Part shown: in pieces, positions 52,460-60,348 of the stretch
Layout of the letters: every line of letters begins with the position of its first letter
Position numbering within the stretch: the stretch's first letter is position 1
Source: JANYHH01 sp965249745
GTDB taxonomy: Bacteria > Deinococcota > Deinococci > Deinococcales > JAAFIG01
Assembly: GCA_965249745.1 (NCBI GenBank)
Contig: OZ252252.1
Span: forward strand, 2,480,001-2,544,000
DNA: 64,000 bases
Direction of reading: 5' to 3'
Notes under the pieces: generated by a model
What the model was told of the DNA's origin: nothing
The model's database searches: none
The model's input: the letters and a program-made list of their open reading frames with translations, nothing else
Position numbers and translations under genes: made by a program

Positions 52460-53280
52460 TTCGCTTGCTGCTAACCGATGTGGACGGCACACTGATCGGG
52501 ACCGGAAGCCAGATCTTGCCACTTGTGCTCAAAGCGTTGGAGCGGGCCAGGGAAGCCGGGTTGCACCTGGCAGTCTGCACGGGTCGTCCGCTGTTCAGCC
52601 GCGCCGCCGAGTACGCGGCCCTCGTGTCGGGCGACGAACCGCACATCTTTCAAAACGGCGCTCACGTCGCATATCTAAATGGCCAGACGATTCACCGAAG
52701 CGTGCTCAGGCGAGACTCGTACAACGCGCTGGTGGCCGTCTCGAGACGGGTCGGGATTGCTTTAGAGGTGTACACCGAGGGCGAATGCTTCGTGGAACTT
52801 CACACCGAAATCGCCGAGGAACACCAGCGCCTGATTGAAATCCCCGCCCGCCACCAGGATTTGCTGAGTTTGGAGGCTCCGATCCTGCGCGCTCAATGGG
52901 TTCACACCCGCGCTCAGCTCCCGCTGCTAGAAGCCGAGATGCGTGCCATCCCGGACATCCAATACGCCAGCGCCGGAACCCCGGACATGCCGGACGCGCT
53001 CTTCACCGGTGCGACCCGGCTGGGAACCAGCAAGCTCGAGGGAGCGTGTGCCCTGGCGCGGCATTACGGCGTGACCTTGCAGGAAACCATGATGGTCGGC
53101 GACGGTGACAACGACATCGAAATCATCCAGGGCGTCGGATTCGGCGTGGCGATGGGTAATGGCAGCCCCGGCGTCAAACGGGCGGCGCGGCGGATTGTTG
53201 GGAATGTAGACGACGGGGGATTGGCAGAAGCGATTGCCTTGGCGCTCGAGACGCATCAGGAACCAAGCCCGGTCGTGTAA
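52456..53280 (+). CDS. Cof-type HAD hydrolase
   Basis: A 274-aa HAD phosphatase of the Cof/IIB subfamily: nucleophile in LLTDVDGTL, CTGRP, a C2-type cap (about 85-185), Lys near GTSKLEGACALA and GDGDNDIEII. Such enzymes dephosphorylate sugar phosphates or FMN-like compounds. It is translationally coupled to plsC. Confidence 0.93.
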   Translation: MIRLLLTDVDGTLIGTGSQILPLVLKALERAREAGLHLAVCTGRPLFSRAAEYAALVSGDEPHIFQNGAHVAYLNGQTIHRSVLRRDSYNALVAVSRRVGIALEVYTEGECFVELHTEIAEEHQRLIEIPARHQDLLSLEAPILRAQWVHTRAQLPLLEAEMRAIPDIQYASAGTPDMPDALFTGATRLGTSKLEGACALARHYGVTLQETMMVGDGDNDIEIIQGVGFGVAMGNGSPGVKRAARRIVGNVDDGGLAEAIALALETHQEPSPVV

Positions 53281-53391
53281 GGCTCAGGCTGGAATGATGG
53301 ATCGCTCCGATTGATGGCTAGACGAGGCAAGCTCGCGGTCTCAATCCAAATTTCCGACTCGTGCTGGAGATTGGGCGCTTTTGCTCGAGCG

Positions 53392-54057
53392 TTAACTAGC
53401 CGGTTCGCGCCGCTTCCCCTGGCGTCCCTGCAACTCGTTCGCCACATCCTGAAGGCTGACCCCGACCTCGGCCATCGCCATCAGCGTGTGAAACAACAGG
53501 TCAGCCACCTCGAGTTGCAACTCTGATTTGGAGGCGTTTTTAGCGGCGATGATGACCTCGCCCGCCTCCTCACCGATCTTCTTCAGTACGCGGTCTATGC
53601 CCTTGGCGTGTAAACCAGAGACGTAACTACCTTCCTGCGGGTGTTGAATCCGGTCCTGGATCGTGGCCTGAACCTCTCCCATGATGCCTGCAAAGCTGTG
53701 CTGTGGTATTTGGCCGCTGATCGCGTTCTGAAAGCACGAACCGTTCCCCTTGTGGCAGGCGCTCCCGGTCTGGTTCACAGTGTATAGCACGGCGTCGCCG
53801 TCGCAATCCAGGGTAACGGCCAGAACTTCCTGGGTGTGACCGGACGCTTCACCCTTCACCCAGAGCTTCCCGCGAGACCTCGAGTAATACGTGCCTCGCC
53901 CGGTTTCTAACGTGCGTTGAACCGCCTCGCGGGAAGCGTGTGCCAGCATCAGCACGCGGCCGCTGCCCGCCTCCTGCGCGATCACGGGCACGAGGCCGGT
54001 CTCAGGGTCGAAGGCGATGGAATCAACGGTGAACGGCGGTTGGATGTCGGCGGGCAT
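53392..54057 (-). CDS. hisIE: Bifunctional phosphoribosyl-AMP cyclohydrolase / phosphoribosyl-ATP pyrophosphatase
   Basis: A 221-aa fusion for steps 2 and 3 of histidine synthesis. HisI spans about 1-125 (YSRSRGKLWVKGEASGHTQ, DCDGDAVLYTV, GSACHKGNGSCF with its zinc cysteines). HisE spans about 128-215 (GSYVSGLHAKGIDRVLKKIGEEAGEVIIAAKN, ADLLFHTLMAM). Other his genes are not in the window. It lies 12 nt after the stop of the upstream membrane-protein gene on the same strand. Confidence 0.95.
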   Translation of the reverse strand: MPADIQPPFTVDSIAFDPETGLVPVIAQEAGSGRVLMLAHASREAVQRTLETGRGTYYSRSRGKLWVKGEASGHTQEVLAVTLDCDGDAVLYTVNQTGSACHKGNGSCFQNAISGQIPQHSFAGIMGEVQATIQDRIQHPQEGSYVSGLHAKGIDRVLKKIGEEAGEVIIAAKNASKSELQLEVADLLFHTLMAMAEVGVSLQDVANELQGRQGKRREPAS

Positions 54058-54069
54058 GACCGGAACAGC

Positions 54070-54609
54070 TTACCCGTTGACCGTTTCCCGGTTGACCCGA
54101 GCGGCGGTTGCGCCTCGAGCGTCCCGTCCGTGGAGGGCGACCCCAAGCATCCAGAGGGTGATGGCGCTGCTGATCGTCGCGGCGGACACGCGCAACCAGT
54201 TGATGTTCAGCAGCGCCGCCTCAAGCGGGGTGCGCTGGGCTGCGTCGTTCGGGGCGGCGATTCGCGCCTCGGCGACCTGCTGGTGCAGCGGAACCGCCAG
54301 GCCCAGGCTGATGACGACAATGGATAGGTTGAGCAGCAGCGCCAGTGCCAGCGTCCAGCGGGGAATGAACTGGGGCGGGCGAAGCAGCAGCACGGCGTTG
54401 ACAATGAGCAGCAGGAAATACGGGATGTAGAGCGCAACCACCAGTCCCGCCTCGTATCTCGAGCCGTATTGAACGGCTTCGCTGGGGCCGACCAGGGCGC
54501 TGATCGGGTAGCTGACGTGTTGGGTGTACCACTGGATCGAGGTCACGAAGAAGGTCAAGAAGCTCAGCGCCAGTAGCAATCCGGTTTGGGTCGAGGTCAA
54601 TCTGTTCAC
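54070..54609 (-). CDS. Four-helix membrane protein, DUF1772-like
   Basis: A 179-aa protein with four hydrophobic helices (about 8-27, 52-75, 84-105 and 140-160). The start LLALSFLTFFVTSIQWYTQHVSYP resembles DUF1772-type proteins. AGGAGG 5 nt before GTG 54609 fixes the start. It is divergent from a TetR gene and shares a control region with three matching dyads, so it is probably the regulated target. Function unknown; induction by a small ligand is inferred. Confidence 0.8.
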   Translation of the reverse strand: MNRLTSTQTGLLLALSFLTFFVTSIQWYTQHVSYPISALVGPSEAVQYGSRYEAGLVVALYIPYFLLLIVNAVLLLRPPQFIPRWTLALALLLNLSIVVISLGLAVPLHQQVAEARIAAPNDAAQRTPLEAALLNINWLRVSAATISSAITLWMLGVALHGRDARGATAARVNRETVNG

Positions 54610-54622
54610 GGGTTCCTCCTAA

Positions 54623-54682
54623 GTACTCAAAAGTATTCAAATACTAATGAGTATCTAAACTGTATGTGATACTGACAAGTAT
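54623..54682. promoter_or_regulatory. Three TACT-N4-AGTA operators between the TetR and membrane genes
   Basis: Dyads lie at 54624-54635 (TACT-CAAA-AGTA), 54642-54653 (TACT-AATG-AGTA, extended to ATACT/AGTAT) and 54670-54681 (TACT-GACA-AGTA, also extended). Centres are 18 and 28 bp apart. The last overlaps the TetR -10 box (GATACT) and start, and the first abuts the ribosome-binding site of the divergent gene. Confidence 0.75.
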
Positions 54683-55274
54683 GTCAAATCCTGCTCCGCC
54701 GGTCCGCCTGACTCGAGCCGAAAAACGCGATCAAACCCGGGCCGCATTACTGATTGCCGCCGCCCAAGTCTTTGCCACTCGAGGCTTCCACGCCACGACC
54801 CTGGACGCCGTAGCCGAAGCGGCCGGACTCACCAAGGGCGCGGTCTACTCCAACTTTCAGAGCAAGGATGACCTGATTCAGGCGCTTCTGGACGACCGCA
54901 CCGAACGCGACGGGCGGCGTTGGCAGGCCGCCTTCGCCGTGTCAGACGCGACCGACCGCCTGCGGCAGATCGCCAATGTCGCGGGCGAATCCATGCACGG
55001 CGACCGCGACTGGATCGCCCTGGAGTTGCAATTCCATCTCTACGCCCTGCACGACGAAACCGCCCGGAACAAACTCCGCGCCCACTACACTCGGGTCAGA
55101 GACGCCATCGCCACCGCACTGAGGGCCCACCTGGGCGACCAGTCGGAGAACCTGGGATCGCTGGCTCAAAGCTTGCCCGCGCTGTCGTTCGGGCTGGGCA
55201 TTATGAACCAGCTCGAACCGCACCCAGAGACCACGAACAAGGTCTGGCACGACCTACTCGAGCGGCTGCTGTGA
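54681..55274 (+). CDS. TetR family regulator
   Basis: A 197-aa one-component repressor. The DNA-binding domain is TRAEKRDQTRAALLIAAAQVFATRGFHATTLDAVAEAAGLTKGAVYSNFQSKDDL in pieces; the C-terminal helices form the ligand pocket (about 70-197). ATG 54681 is chosen: GATACT lies 7 nt upstream and the last operator dyad overlaps the start, so autoregulation is likely. The divergent membrane gene shares the operators. Confidence 0.93.
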   Translation: MSNPAPPVRLTRAEKRDQTRAALLIAAAQVFATRGFHATTLDAVAEAAGLTKGAVYSNFQSKDDLIQALLDDRTERDGRRWQAAFAVSDATDRLRQIANVAGESMHGDRDWIALELQFHLYALHDETARNKLRAHYTRVRDAIATALRAHLGDQSENLGSLAQSLPALSFGLGIMNQLEPHPETTNKVWHDLLERLL

Positions 55275-55299
55275 GCGCTCTGATCGCCAGGCCCGCTCG

Positions 55300-57201
55300 T
55301 CACGGCAGGGTGGCGATCACCTTCGCGCCCGCGCCGGGCGAGGACAGGTACTCGAAGCGTCCGCCCCTGGCCTCCACCCGCTCGCGCATCTGCTGCAAAC
55401 CCAGCCCGCCAACCGAGCTGACGACGCCGGTGAGCGCCTTCGGATCGAAGCCGACACCATCGTCACCGACCGTTAACAACGTGCTCCCGCTCGAGGCGGT
55501 GATCGTGACGTTGACCTGTTTCGCCCGGCTGTGCTTGGCGACGTTGTTGAGCGCCTCCTGCAAGATGCGGAACATGACGGCTTCGTTGGTCGGCGATAAT
55601 TTGGGTTCGCCGTTGATCTCCAGGGCGGTTTTGACGCCGTTCTGCTCGCCGAAATCCTTGACGTACTGCCGCACCGTCTCCTGAAATCCCAGCCGCTCCA
55701 AATCCAGGGGTCGCAGGGCGAAAATGCTGCGTCGCACCTCCTTGATCTGCTCCCGAAGCGTGGTCTTGGATTCGATCAGCTCCTGCCGCACGCGCTCCGG
55801 GTCGCGCTCCAAAATGCGCTCCGCCAGATCCAATTTCATCGCTGTGAACGCCAGACTCTGCGCGATGCCATCGTGAATCTCTCTGGCAATTCGGTTGCGC
55901 TCGTCAAAAATGGCCAGTTCCTCCGAGTACAAGTACGCCTGCGCGTTCCTGACCGCCAACGTCACCTGATTCGCCAGCAAACCCAGCAGGGGCAACTCTC
56001 GAGCATCGAAGGCGTTCTTGGTCGTGTCCGCCAGCACGATCACGCCGACCAGCTCGTTCTCGCTCATCATTGGGAGCGCCAGCACCGCCTTGGCGTTCAC
56101 CAGCACCGGATCGTCAGTCTGCGCGATCAGCACGCGCTCCCCGTCGGGCGACTCGAGCGTGGTTTCCAGTTCCAGATCGTTGACCAGGAGCGGTTCGCGG
56201 CGTTGCGCGGCCAGTCGCGCCAGATTGCCAACGCTCCAGCCGTGTTCCAAGCCGGGGCGCACGGTCTCGCCGCTCGCGTTGCGACCCCAGGCGAGCACCA
56301 GCCGATCCTCGTCATCGCTCAGGTAAACCGCGCTGGCCTCCGCCCGCACGCGCTCCTGGATGCGCGACAGCACGCCCTCCAGGAGCCGCTCGAGGTTGGA
56401 CTCGGCGCGGATGCTGCGGTCCACCTCGTAGAGCGTCAGCAAGTCCCGCGTGCGAATGCTGGCGGCCTCGATTGCCACCGCCAATTCTCCGACCAGGATT
56501 TCCAGCAGTTCCCTGGATTCCGCCCTCGGCATCCCGTTGAAGTACAGATGGACCGCGCCCAGGAAGCGGTCGCCCCAACGGAGCGGCAGGCTCAGCCGAT
56601 TGCGCGCCCCGGCAAACCCCGAGGGTCGCTCCAGGGTTCCGGTTGCCTCGCGCAAGGGTTGCAAATCCTGCACTTCGAGCGGCAGTTCTTCCAGCCCGAC
56701 GCTGCGGACCACGCCGCCCTCTAGGGCGATCGCGCCACCCATAGCCCCCACGGCTTCGGTCAGGCCCTGAATCGCGGTTTCCAGCACGCCGCCCAGATCG
56801 GTCGCCTCGGAGACGTTGCGCGTCACCTTCTGCACGGCCGCCAGCCGAGCGTGCGACTCGGAGAGTTCCAGGTATAGGTTGCGCAGATTGCCCTCGGCGC
56901 GCTCGCGGTCGCGCACCTCCAGGGAAATCCAGCCCAGCACGAAGAACGTCACCAGCGGACCCATGATGCCGTAGAACAGCAACTCCGCCCAGAACGATCC
57001 GCCGAGCGCCTCGAGTTGGACCACGGCGAGTTGATAGGTCACGACGACCGCCACGATCAGCACCGGCAGCAGGGCTTGCGCTAATCGCACGCGGCGGTAC
57101 AGTGCGCCCGGAGCCTCGGCGTGGTTGAAGGTCAGCTTGTCCAGCAGCGAACGCGCTAGGCTAGTGCGCTTCGGTGCAGCCGAATCCATCGTCTGACTCA
57201 C
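55300..57201 (-). CDS. Sensor histidine kinase, NarL/LiaS type, with two GAF domains
   Basis: A 633-aa kinase: two N-terminal helices (about 43-62 and 72-98), a short coiled coil, GAF 1 (about 115-240), GAF 2 (about 275-420), dimerisation/phosphoacceptor IFDERNRIAREIHDGIAQSL (His), and an ATPase domain (EALNNVAKH, DDGVGFDP, GLGLQQMRER). It should phosphorylate a LuxR-type response regulator, but none lies in the window. GTG 57201 overlaps the RNA methyltransferase stop by 4 nt (AGGA nearby), so the two are coupled. The signal is unknown. Confidence 0.92.
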   Translation of the reverse strand: MSQTMDSAAPKRTSLARSLLDKLTFNHAEAPGALYRRVRLAQALLPVLIVAVVVTYQLAVVQLEALGGSFWAELLFYGIMGPLVTFFVLGWISLEVRDRERAEGNLRNLYLELSESHARLAAVQKVTRNVSEATDLGGVLETAIQGLTEAVGAMGGAIALEGGVVRSVGLEELPLEVQDLQPLREATGTLERPSGFAGARNRLSLPLRWGDRFLGAVHLYFNGMPRAESRELLEILVGELAVAIEAASIRTRDLLTLYEVDRSIRAESNLERLLEGVLSRIQERVRAEASAVYLSDDEDRLVLAWGRNASGETVRPGLEHGWSVGNLARLAAQRREPLLVNDLELETTLESPDGERVLIAQTDDPVLVNAKAVLALPMMSENELVGVIVLADTTKNAFDARELPLLGLLANQVTLAVRNAQAYLYSEELAIFDERNRIAREIHDGIAQSLAFTAMKLDLAERILERDPERVRQELIESKTTLREQIKEVRRSIFALRPLDLERLGFQETVRQYVKDFGEQNGVKTALEINGEPKLSPTNEAVMFRILQEALNNVAKHSRAKQVNVTITASSGSTLLTVGDDGVGFDPKALTGVVSSVGGLGLQQMRERVEARGGRFEYLSSPGAGAKVIATLP

Positions 57202-58025
57202 GAGGGTTCCTCCGCCAGGGCTGTCTCGAGCGCATGTTCGGCAGGGTCTAGACTGGCGGATTCGGGTCTTGGGTACGGCACGCTCCCCGGCACGCCCAAG
57301 CCCCTGGCTTTGCGCGAAGCCCACAAGCCCTGCGACAGCAAGCCGCGCGTGAAGGCGACATCGTGCTTCGTCATCAAACTGCGATCCAAAATCGCCCGGA
57401 AGCGACGAAGCGCGTGATCCTGACGGTGAGAATCCGTGTACCCGACCTCGAGCATGAACTCCAACAGGTGCGCGTACATGCCCTCGGTATCCGCTCGAGT
57501 CGCACGGGTGTCACGCGTGTGAGGCGGCGCGGGCGCAGCGGGTTGCTCCCTGGCAAGCAGGAGTTCGTAGACGATCACCTGGACCGCTTGCGCCAGATTC
57601 AGGCTGACGTAGCCAGCATCGGTCGGAATCCGCAGCAGCGCGTGGCACAAATCCAGCTCCTCGTTGAACAGCCCGTGTTCCTCGCGCCCGAATACGACCG
57701 CCGCCAAGGGTTGCTCGATGAGAGACGGCATGAGCGCTCTGGGGGTCAAAACATTCATGTGGTCGCGGCGCTCGCGGGCGGTCGTCCCAACCACGAACTC
57801 GAGGTCCCGCACGGCGTCCAGCAGCGTCTCGAAGATACTCGCGTTTTCGATCAGGTCATACGCGTGAACCGCCATCTTCTGCGCGTCCACCAGACGGCAA
57901 CGCGGCGCGACGATTCGCAGGTCGGACAACCCAAAATTCTTCATCGCCCTGGCGACGCTGCCCAGGTTATCCGCCCCCTTCGGGCTGACCAGGACGATGC
58001 TCGGACGACCAGCGGTTTCACTCAC
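57198..58025 (-). CDS. SPOUT-class RNA methyltransferase, TrmJ-like
   Basis: A 275-aa SpoU-family methyltransferase with the knot motifs SIVLVSPKGADNLGSVARAMKNFG, VVFGREEHGLFNEEL and IPTDAGYVSLNLAQAVQVIVYEL. TrmJ methylates ribose 32 in tRNA; a rRNA target is possible. GTG 58025 has TAAAAT 7 nt upstream; the longer frame is rejected. It overlaps the histidine kinase gene by 4 nt. Confidence 0.92.
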   Translation of the reverse strand: MSETAGRPSIVLVSPKGADNLGSVARAMKNFGLSDLRIVAPRCRLVDAQKMAVHAYDLIENASIFETLLDAVRDLEFVVGTTARERRDHMNVLTPRALMPSLIEQPLAAVVFGREEHGLFNEELDLCHALLRIPTDAGYVSLNLAQAVQVIVYELLLAREQPAAPAPPHTRDTRATRADTEGMYAHLLEFMLEVGYTDSHRQDHALRRFRAILDRSLMTKHDVAFTRGLLSQGLWASRKARGLGVPGSVPYPRPESASLDPAEHALETALAEEPS

Positions 58026-58174
58026 ACTGTTGATTTTACCGCCTGACTCGCTCGAGTAACCGTGTCGGGAAGCAGGGGAGCTGAACCAGTGCGGTTTGTC
58101 CCCAGCAATGGGGCGAGCGCAACAAGTTGTCGTTAATTCTCTCGAGCACGATTTCGGCATGTCTCGAGCGGCGG

Positions 58175-58210
58175 CGTTGGTGGCCGGGCGAACGGCCGTT
58201 CGCCCCTACA
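58175..58210. repeat. Palindromic element GGGCGAACGG/CCGTTCGCCC
   Basis: CGTTGGTGGCC precedes a perfect 20-bp palindrome (58186-58205) followed by CTACA. The lead-in matches the element at 50983, and a CCCTAC ending is shared with 37910 and 58249. It resembles the GTAGGGGCGA-type intergenic palindromes known in several bacterial phyla. Confidence 0.7.
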
Positions 58211-58248
58211 AGATGTATGGGACGTGATCGGTAGGCCCAAAGGTGGTT

Positions 58249-58275
58249 GGGTTTGGCAAGCCAATCCCCTACGGA
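58249..58275. repeat. Palindromic element GGGTTTGGC-AA-GCCAATCCC + CTACGGA
   Basis: Near-perfect 9-bp arms (one mismatch) and the tail CTACGGATG match the copy at 37910-37936. Confidence 0.65.
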
Positions 58276-58315
58276 TGTCTCGAGTCGGTGTTCGCGTCTC
58301 CTCGAGTTTGGGGGT

Positions 58316-58783
58316 TTACTTCTTGGCGGCGACCAGGAAGTACACGCGATCCGCGCGGCGCACGATGAACAGCAGGAGATTCTTGTTCGTGTCTGGATTG
58401 TTGAATTCGATTCGGGTGCGAAGGTCAGCGCCGACCTTTTGTTCGGAGCGCGCCGACTCGAAGTAACCGCTGACGGCGAAGCTCGTCATCAGGTCGCCGA
58501 CGTAGTTGGTGGCGAGTTTCGTGGCGATCCCTGCTGCCACGTACAGCGTGAAATTCGTGTACTTCGCCTTGTCCGCCCCGAGCATGTCGGCGAATTCGGA
58601 GGCGTACTTCGGATTCGTGACCTGGAACGAGCCGGTCGGCAGGCGAATGCTGCTGTCGAGCGTGCCGACGATGCTGGTGACGACGACCATCTCGGCGAGC
58701 GTTTGCGCCCCGGCGACGTTTAGGCTTGAGGTGAAAACGCCCAGGAAGCTCAGGGCGATCAGGAAACGGCGCAGGGATTTCAT
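58316..58783 (-). CDS. Exported hypothetical protein
   Basis: A 155-aa protein with a signal peptide (MKSLRRFLIALSFLGVFTSS, then LNVAGA). The mature part has a Phe/Tyr-rich centre (KYTNFTLYVAAGIATKLATNYVGDLM in pieces) and ends RVYFLVAAKK. TAGACT lies 6 nt before ATG 58783. No family recognised. Confidence 0.75.
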   Translation of the reverse strand: MKSLRRFLIALSFLGVFTSSLNVAGAQTLAEMVVVTSIVGTLDSSIRLPTGSFQVTNPKYASEFADMLGADKAKYTNFTLYVAAGIATKLATNYVGDLMTSFAVSGYFESARSEQKVGADLRTRIEFNNPDTNKNLLLFIVRRADRVYFLVAAKK

Positions 58784-58878
58784 GGGATCAGTCTAGGTCT
58801 TACTGTTTGAAGGGCGTGGCAAATTTCCTTCTCAACCGATTTCGTGTCCGGTTGCGTATGATCTTCTGAGGGAGATCC

Positions 58879-60153
58879 ATGACGGCGACGCAACAAATCG
58901 GGGGTAGTTTGCAGGTGCTGGGCGTGCCGGACGCGCTTCAGATGATCTCGAGCGCGGGCAAGACGGGCGTGCTGGGCTTCGCGTTCACTGACTCGAACCT
59001 GGACCTGCGTTTGGCCTTCAAGGATGGGCGGATCGGCGGCCTCAGCGGCAAGAGCGTACCTCGGTTGTCCGAGGTGCTGTTGCGTCAGGGCGTCTCACCG
59101 GTCACGGTCGGTCAGCTCGGGTTGTCACTGGCGCAGAGCAGTGACTCGAGCGTGCTGCAAAGCCTCGGGCGGGATGTGCTGGAACACGCCTTGAAAGAAC
59201 GCCTGCTGATCGGCTTGCAGCTCATCTGGAAACTGCGCGATGGCAGTTTTGAATTCATTCCCACCGAGACCCCGCCGATCAGTCTGAACCCCGGTTTGAA
59301 GCTGGACGGCGTCTCGCTCGAGGTGGCGCAGCGCGTGGACGAGCTGGACTGGGACGTGCCAGTCATGCTCTCGCCGCTCACGGTCTACGCGGTCGCAGAA
59401 CGGATCGGGGATTTCACCGACCGGATTTCGGCCCTCACCAATCAGGATTGGTCGCTGCTGAGTCTGCTGGACGGCGAATCCACCCTGGCGCAACTGGGTT
59501 TGCAGGCGGTTCTGCCCTGGGACGCGTTGGTTCGCAGCATCGCGGCGCTCGAGGCGGCCGGGTTAATTGAGCCAGCTCAGGCGCAACGCGGCATTCTGCC
59601 AAAGTACACGCGCCTGAAGCGTGGCGATATTGCCCCAGCCTTCACCCTACCCGCCTTGGACGGTTCGTTGTTCAGCCTGGGAAGTCTGCGCGGCAAGCGC
59701 ACACTGCTCGCGTTTCACCGTCACGCGGGTTGCCCGTTCTGCAACTTGCGCGTCCATCAGCTTATCCAAGCCTATCCGCGTTTACAGAACGCGGGGGTGC
59801 GGGTCGTGGCGGTCTTCGGCAGCGATCTGGCGGGGTTGCAGGCCAGGGTTGGTCGCCAGAAACCACCGTTTCCGCTCTTAGCCGACCCTGACGACGCGAT
59901 TCACGCGCTGTACGGCACGAACCGCAGTCTGCTCGGGCTATTGGACCCCAGGGCGATGCCGCAGTGGTTGACCGGCTACCGGCTCGGGATTCAGCACGGC
60001 AGCACCGACGGCGAGGCGACGCGGATGCCCGCCGATTTTCTGATCGGCACCGACTTGCGCGTGGATGCCGCGCTGTACGGCGCGAACGCCGCCGAGCACG
60101 TCAGCATCCCGGATCTCGAGCGGTGGGGTTTGGAGGGCGCATTGCCGCTCTGA
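58879..60153 (+). CDS. DUF4388-peroxiredoxin-like fusion
   Basis: A 424-aa protein. Residues about 5-110 are DUF4388 (SLQVLGVPDALQMISSAGKTG, then AFKDGRIGG), a domain of bacterial signalling and motility proteins. Residues about 170-235 are helical. The C-terminal 170 residues form an AhpC/TSA thioredoxin fold: GDIAPAFTLPALDGSLFSLGSLRG, HRHAGCPFCNLRV with a CxxC motif, and VVAVFGSDLAGL. The CxxC suggests thiol-disulphide exchange or a peroxiredoxin-like activity. The fusion is unusual. GGGAG precedes the ATG; TATGAT (about 58857) may be its -10 box. Confidence 0.85.
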   Translation: MTATQQIGGSLQVLGVPDALQMISSAGKTGVLGFAFTDSNLDLRLAFKDGRIGGLSGKSVPRLSEVLLRQGVSPVTVGQLGLSLAQSSDSSVLQSLGRDVLEHALKERLLIGLQLIWKLRDGSFEFIPTETPPISLNPGLKLDGVSLEVAQRVDELDWDVPVMLSPLTVYAVAERIGDFTDRISALTNQDWSLLSLLDGESTLAQLGLQAVLPWDALVRSIAALEAAGLIEPAQAQRGILPKYTRLKRGDIAPAFTLPALDGSLFSLGSLRGKRTLLAFHRHAGCPFCNLRVHQLIQAYPRLQNAGVRVVAVFGSDLAGLQARVGRQKPPFPLLADPDDAIHALYGTNRSLLGLLDPRAMPQWLTGYRLGIQHGSTDGEATRMPADFLIGTDLRVDAALYGANAAEHVSIPDLERWGLEGALPL

Positions 60154-60336
60154 AATTTTTCGAGTGACTGCAACGTGCTGTCAACTCGAGCTTCGAGATA
60201 GACGCGTTGAAAAATCTACCCGTTCACATGAATTCCCGAGCCAAATACGTCAGTTCGGGAGGTAACGAAGTCGTTCTCGAGGGTGTGTTTCAAACCGGAT
60301 AGACTTGCGGTTGCCCATCTCGACGCGCTGAACCCT

Positions 60337-60342
60337 TAAACT
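60337..60342 (+). promoter_or_regulatory. Leaderless -10 box (TAAACT) of the alpha/beta hydrolase gene
   Basis: TAAACT is 6 nt before GTG 60349 and supports a start upstream of the frameshift. Confidence 0.55.
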
Positions 60343-60348
60343 TTACCC

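Larger units (their letters stand above)
58039..58315. other. Intergenic region with two palindromic repeats
   Basis: No gene is seen. Two repeats of different type lie at 58175-58210 and 58249-58275 with about 40 nt between them. Confidence 0.6.

Noticed and set aside
54942..55250. Minus-strand frame opposite the TetR gene
   Set aside because: It is a shadow of the TetR coding strand with no start signal.
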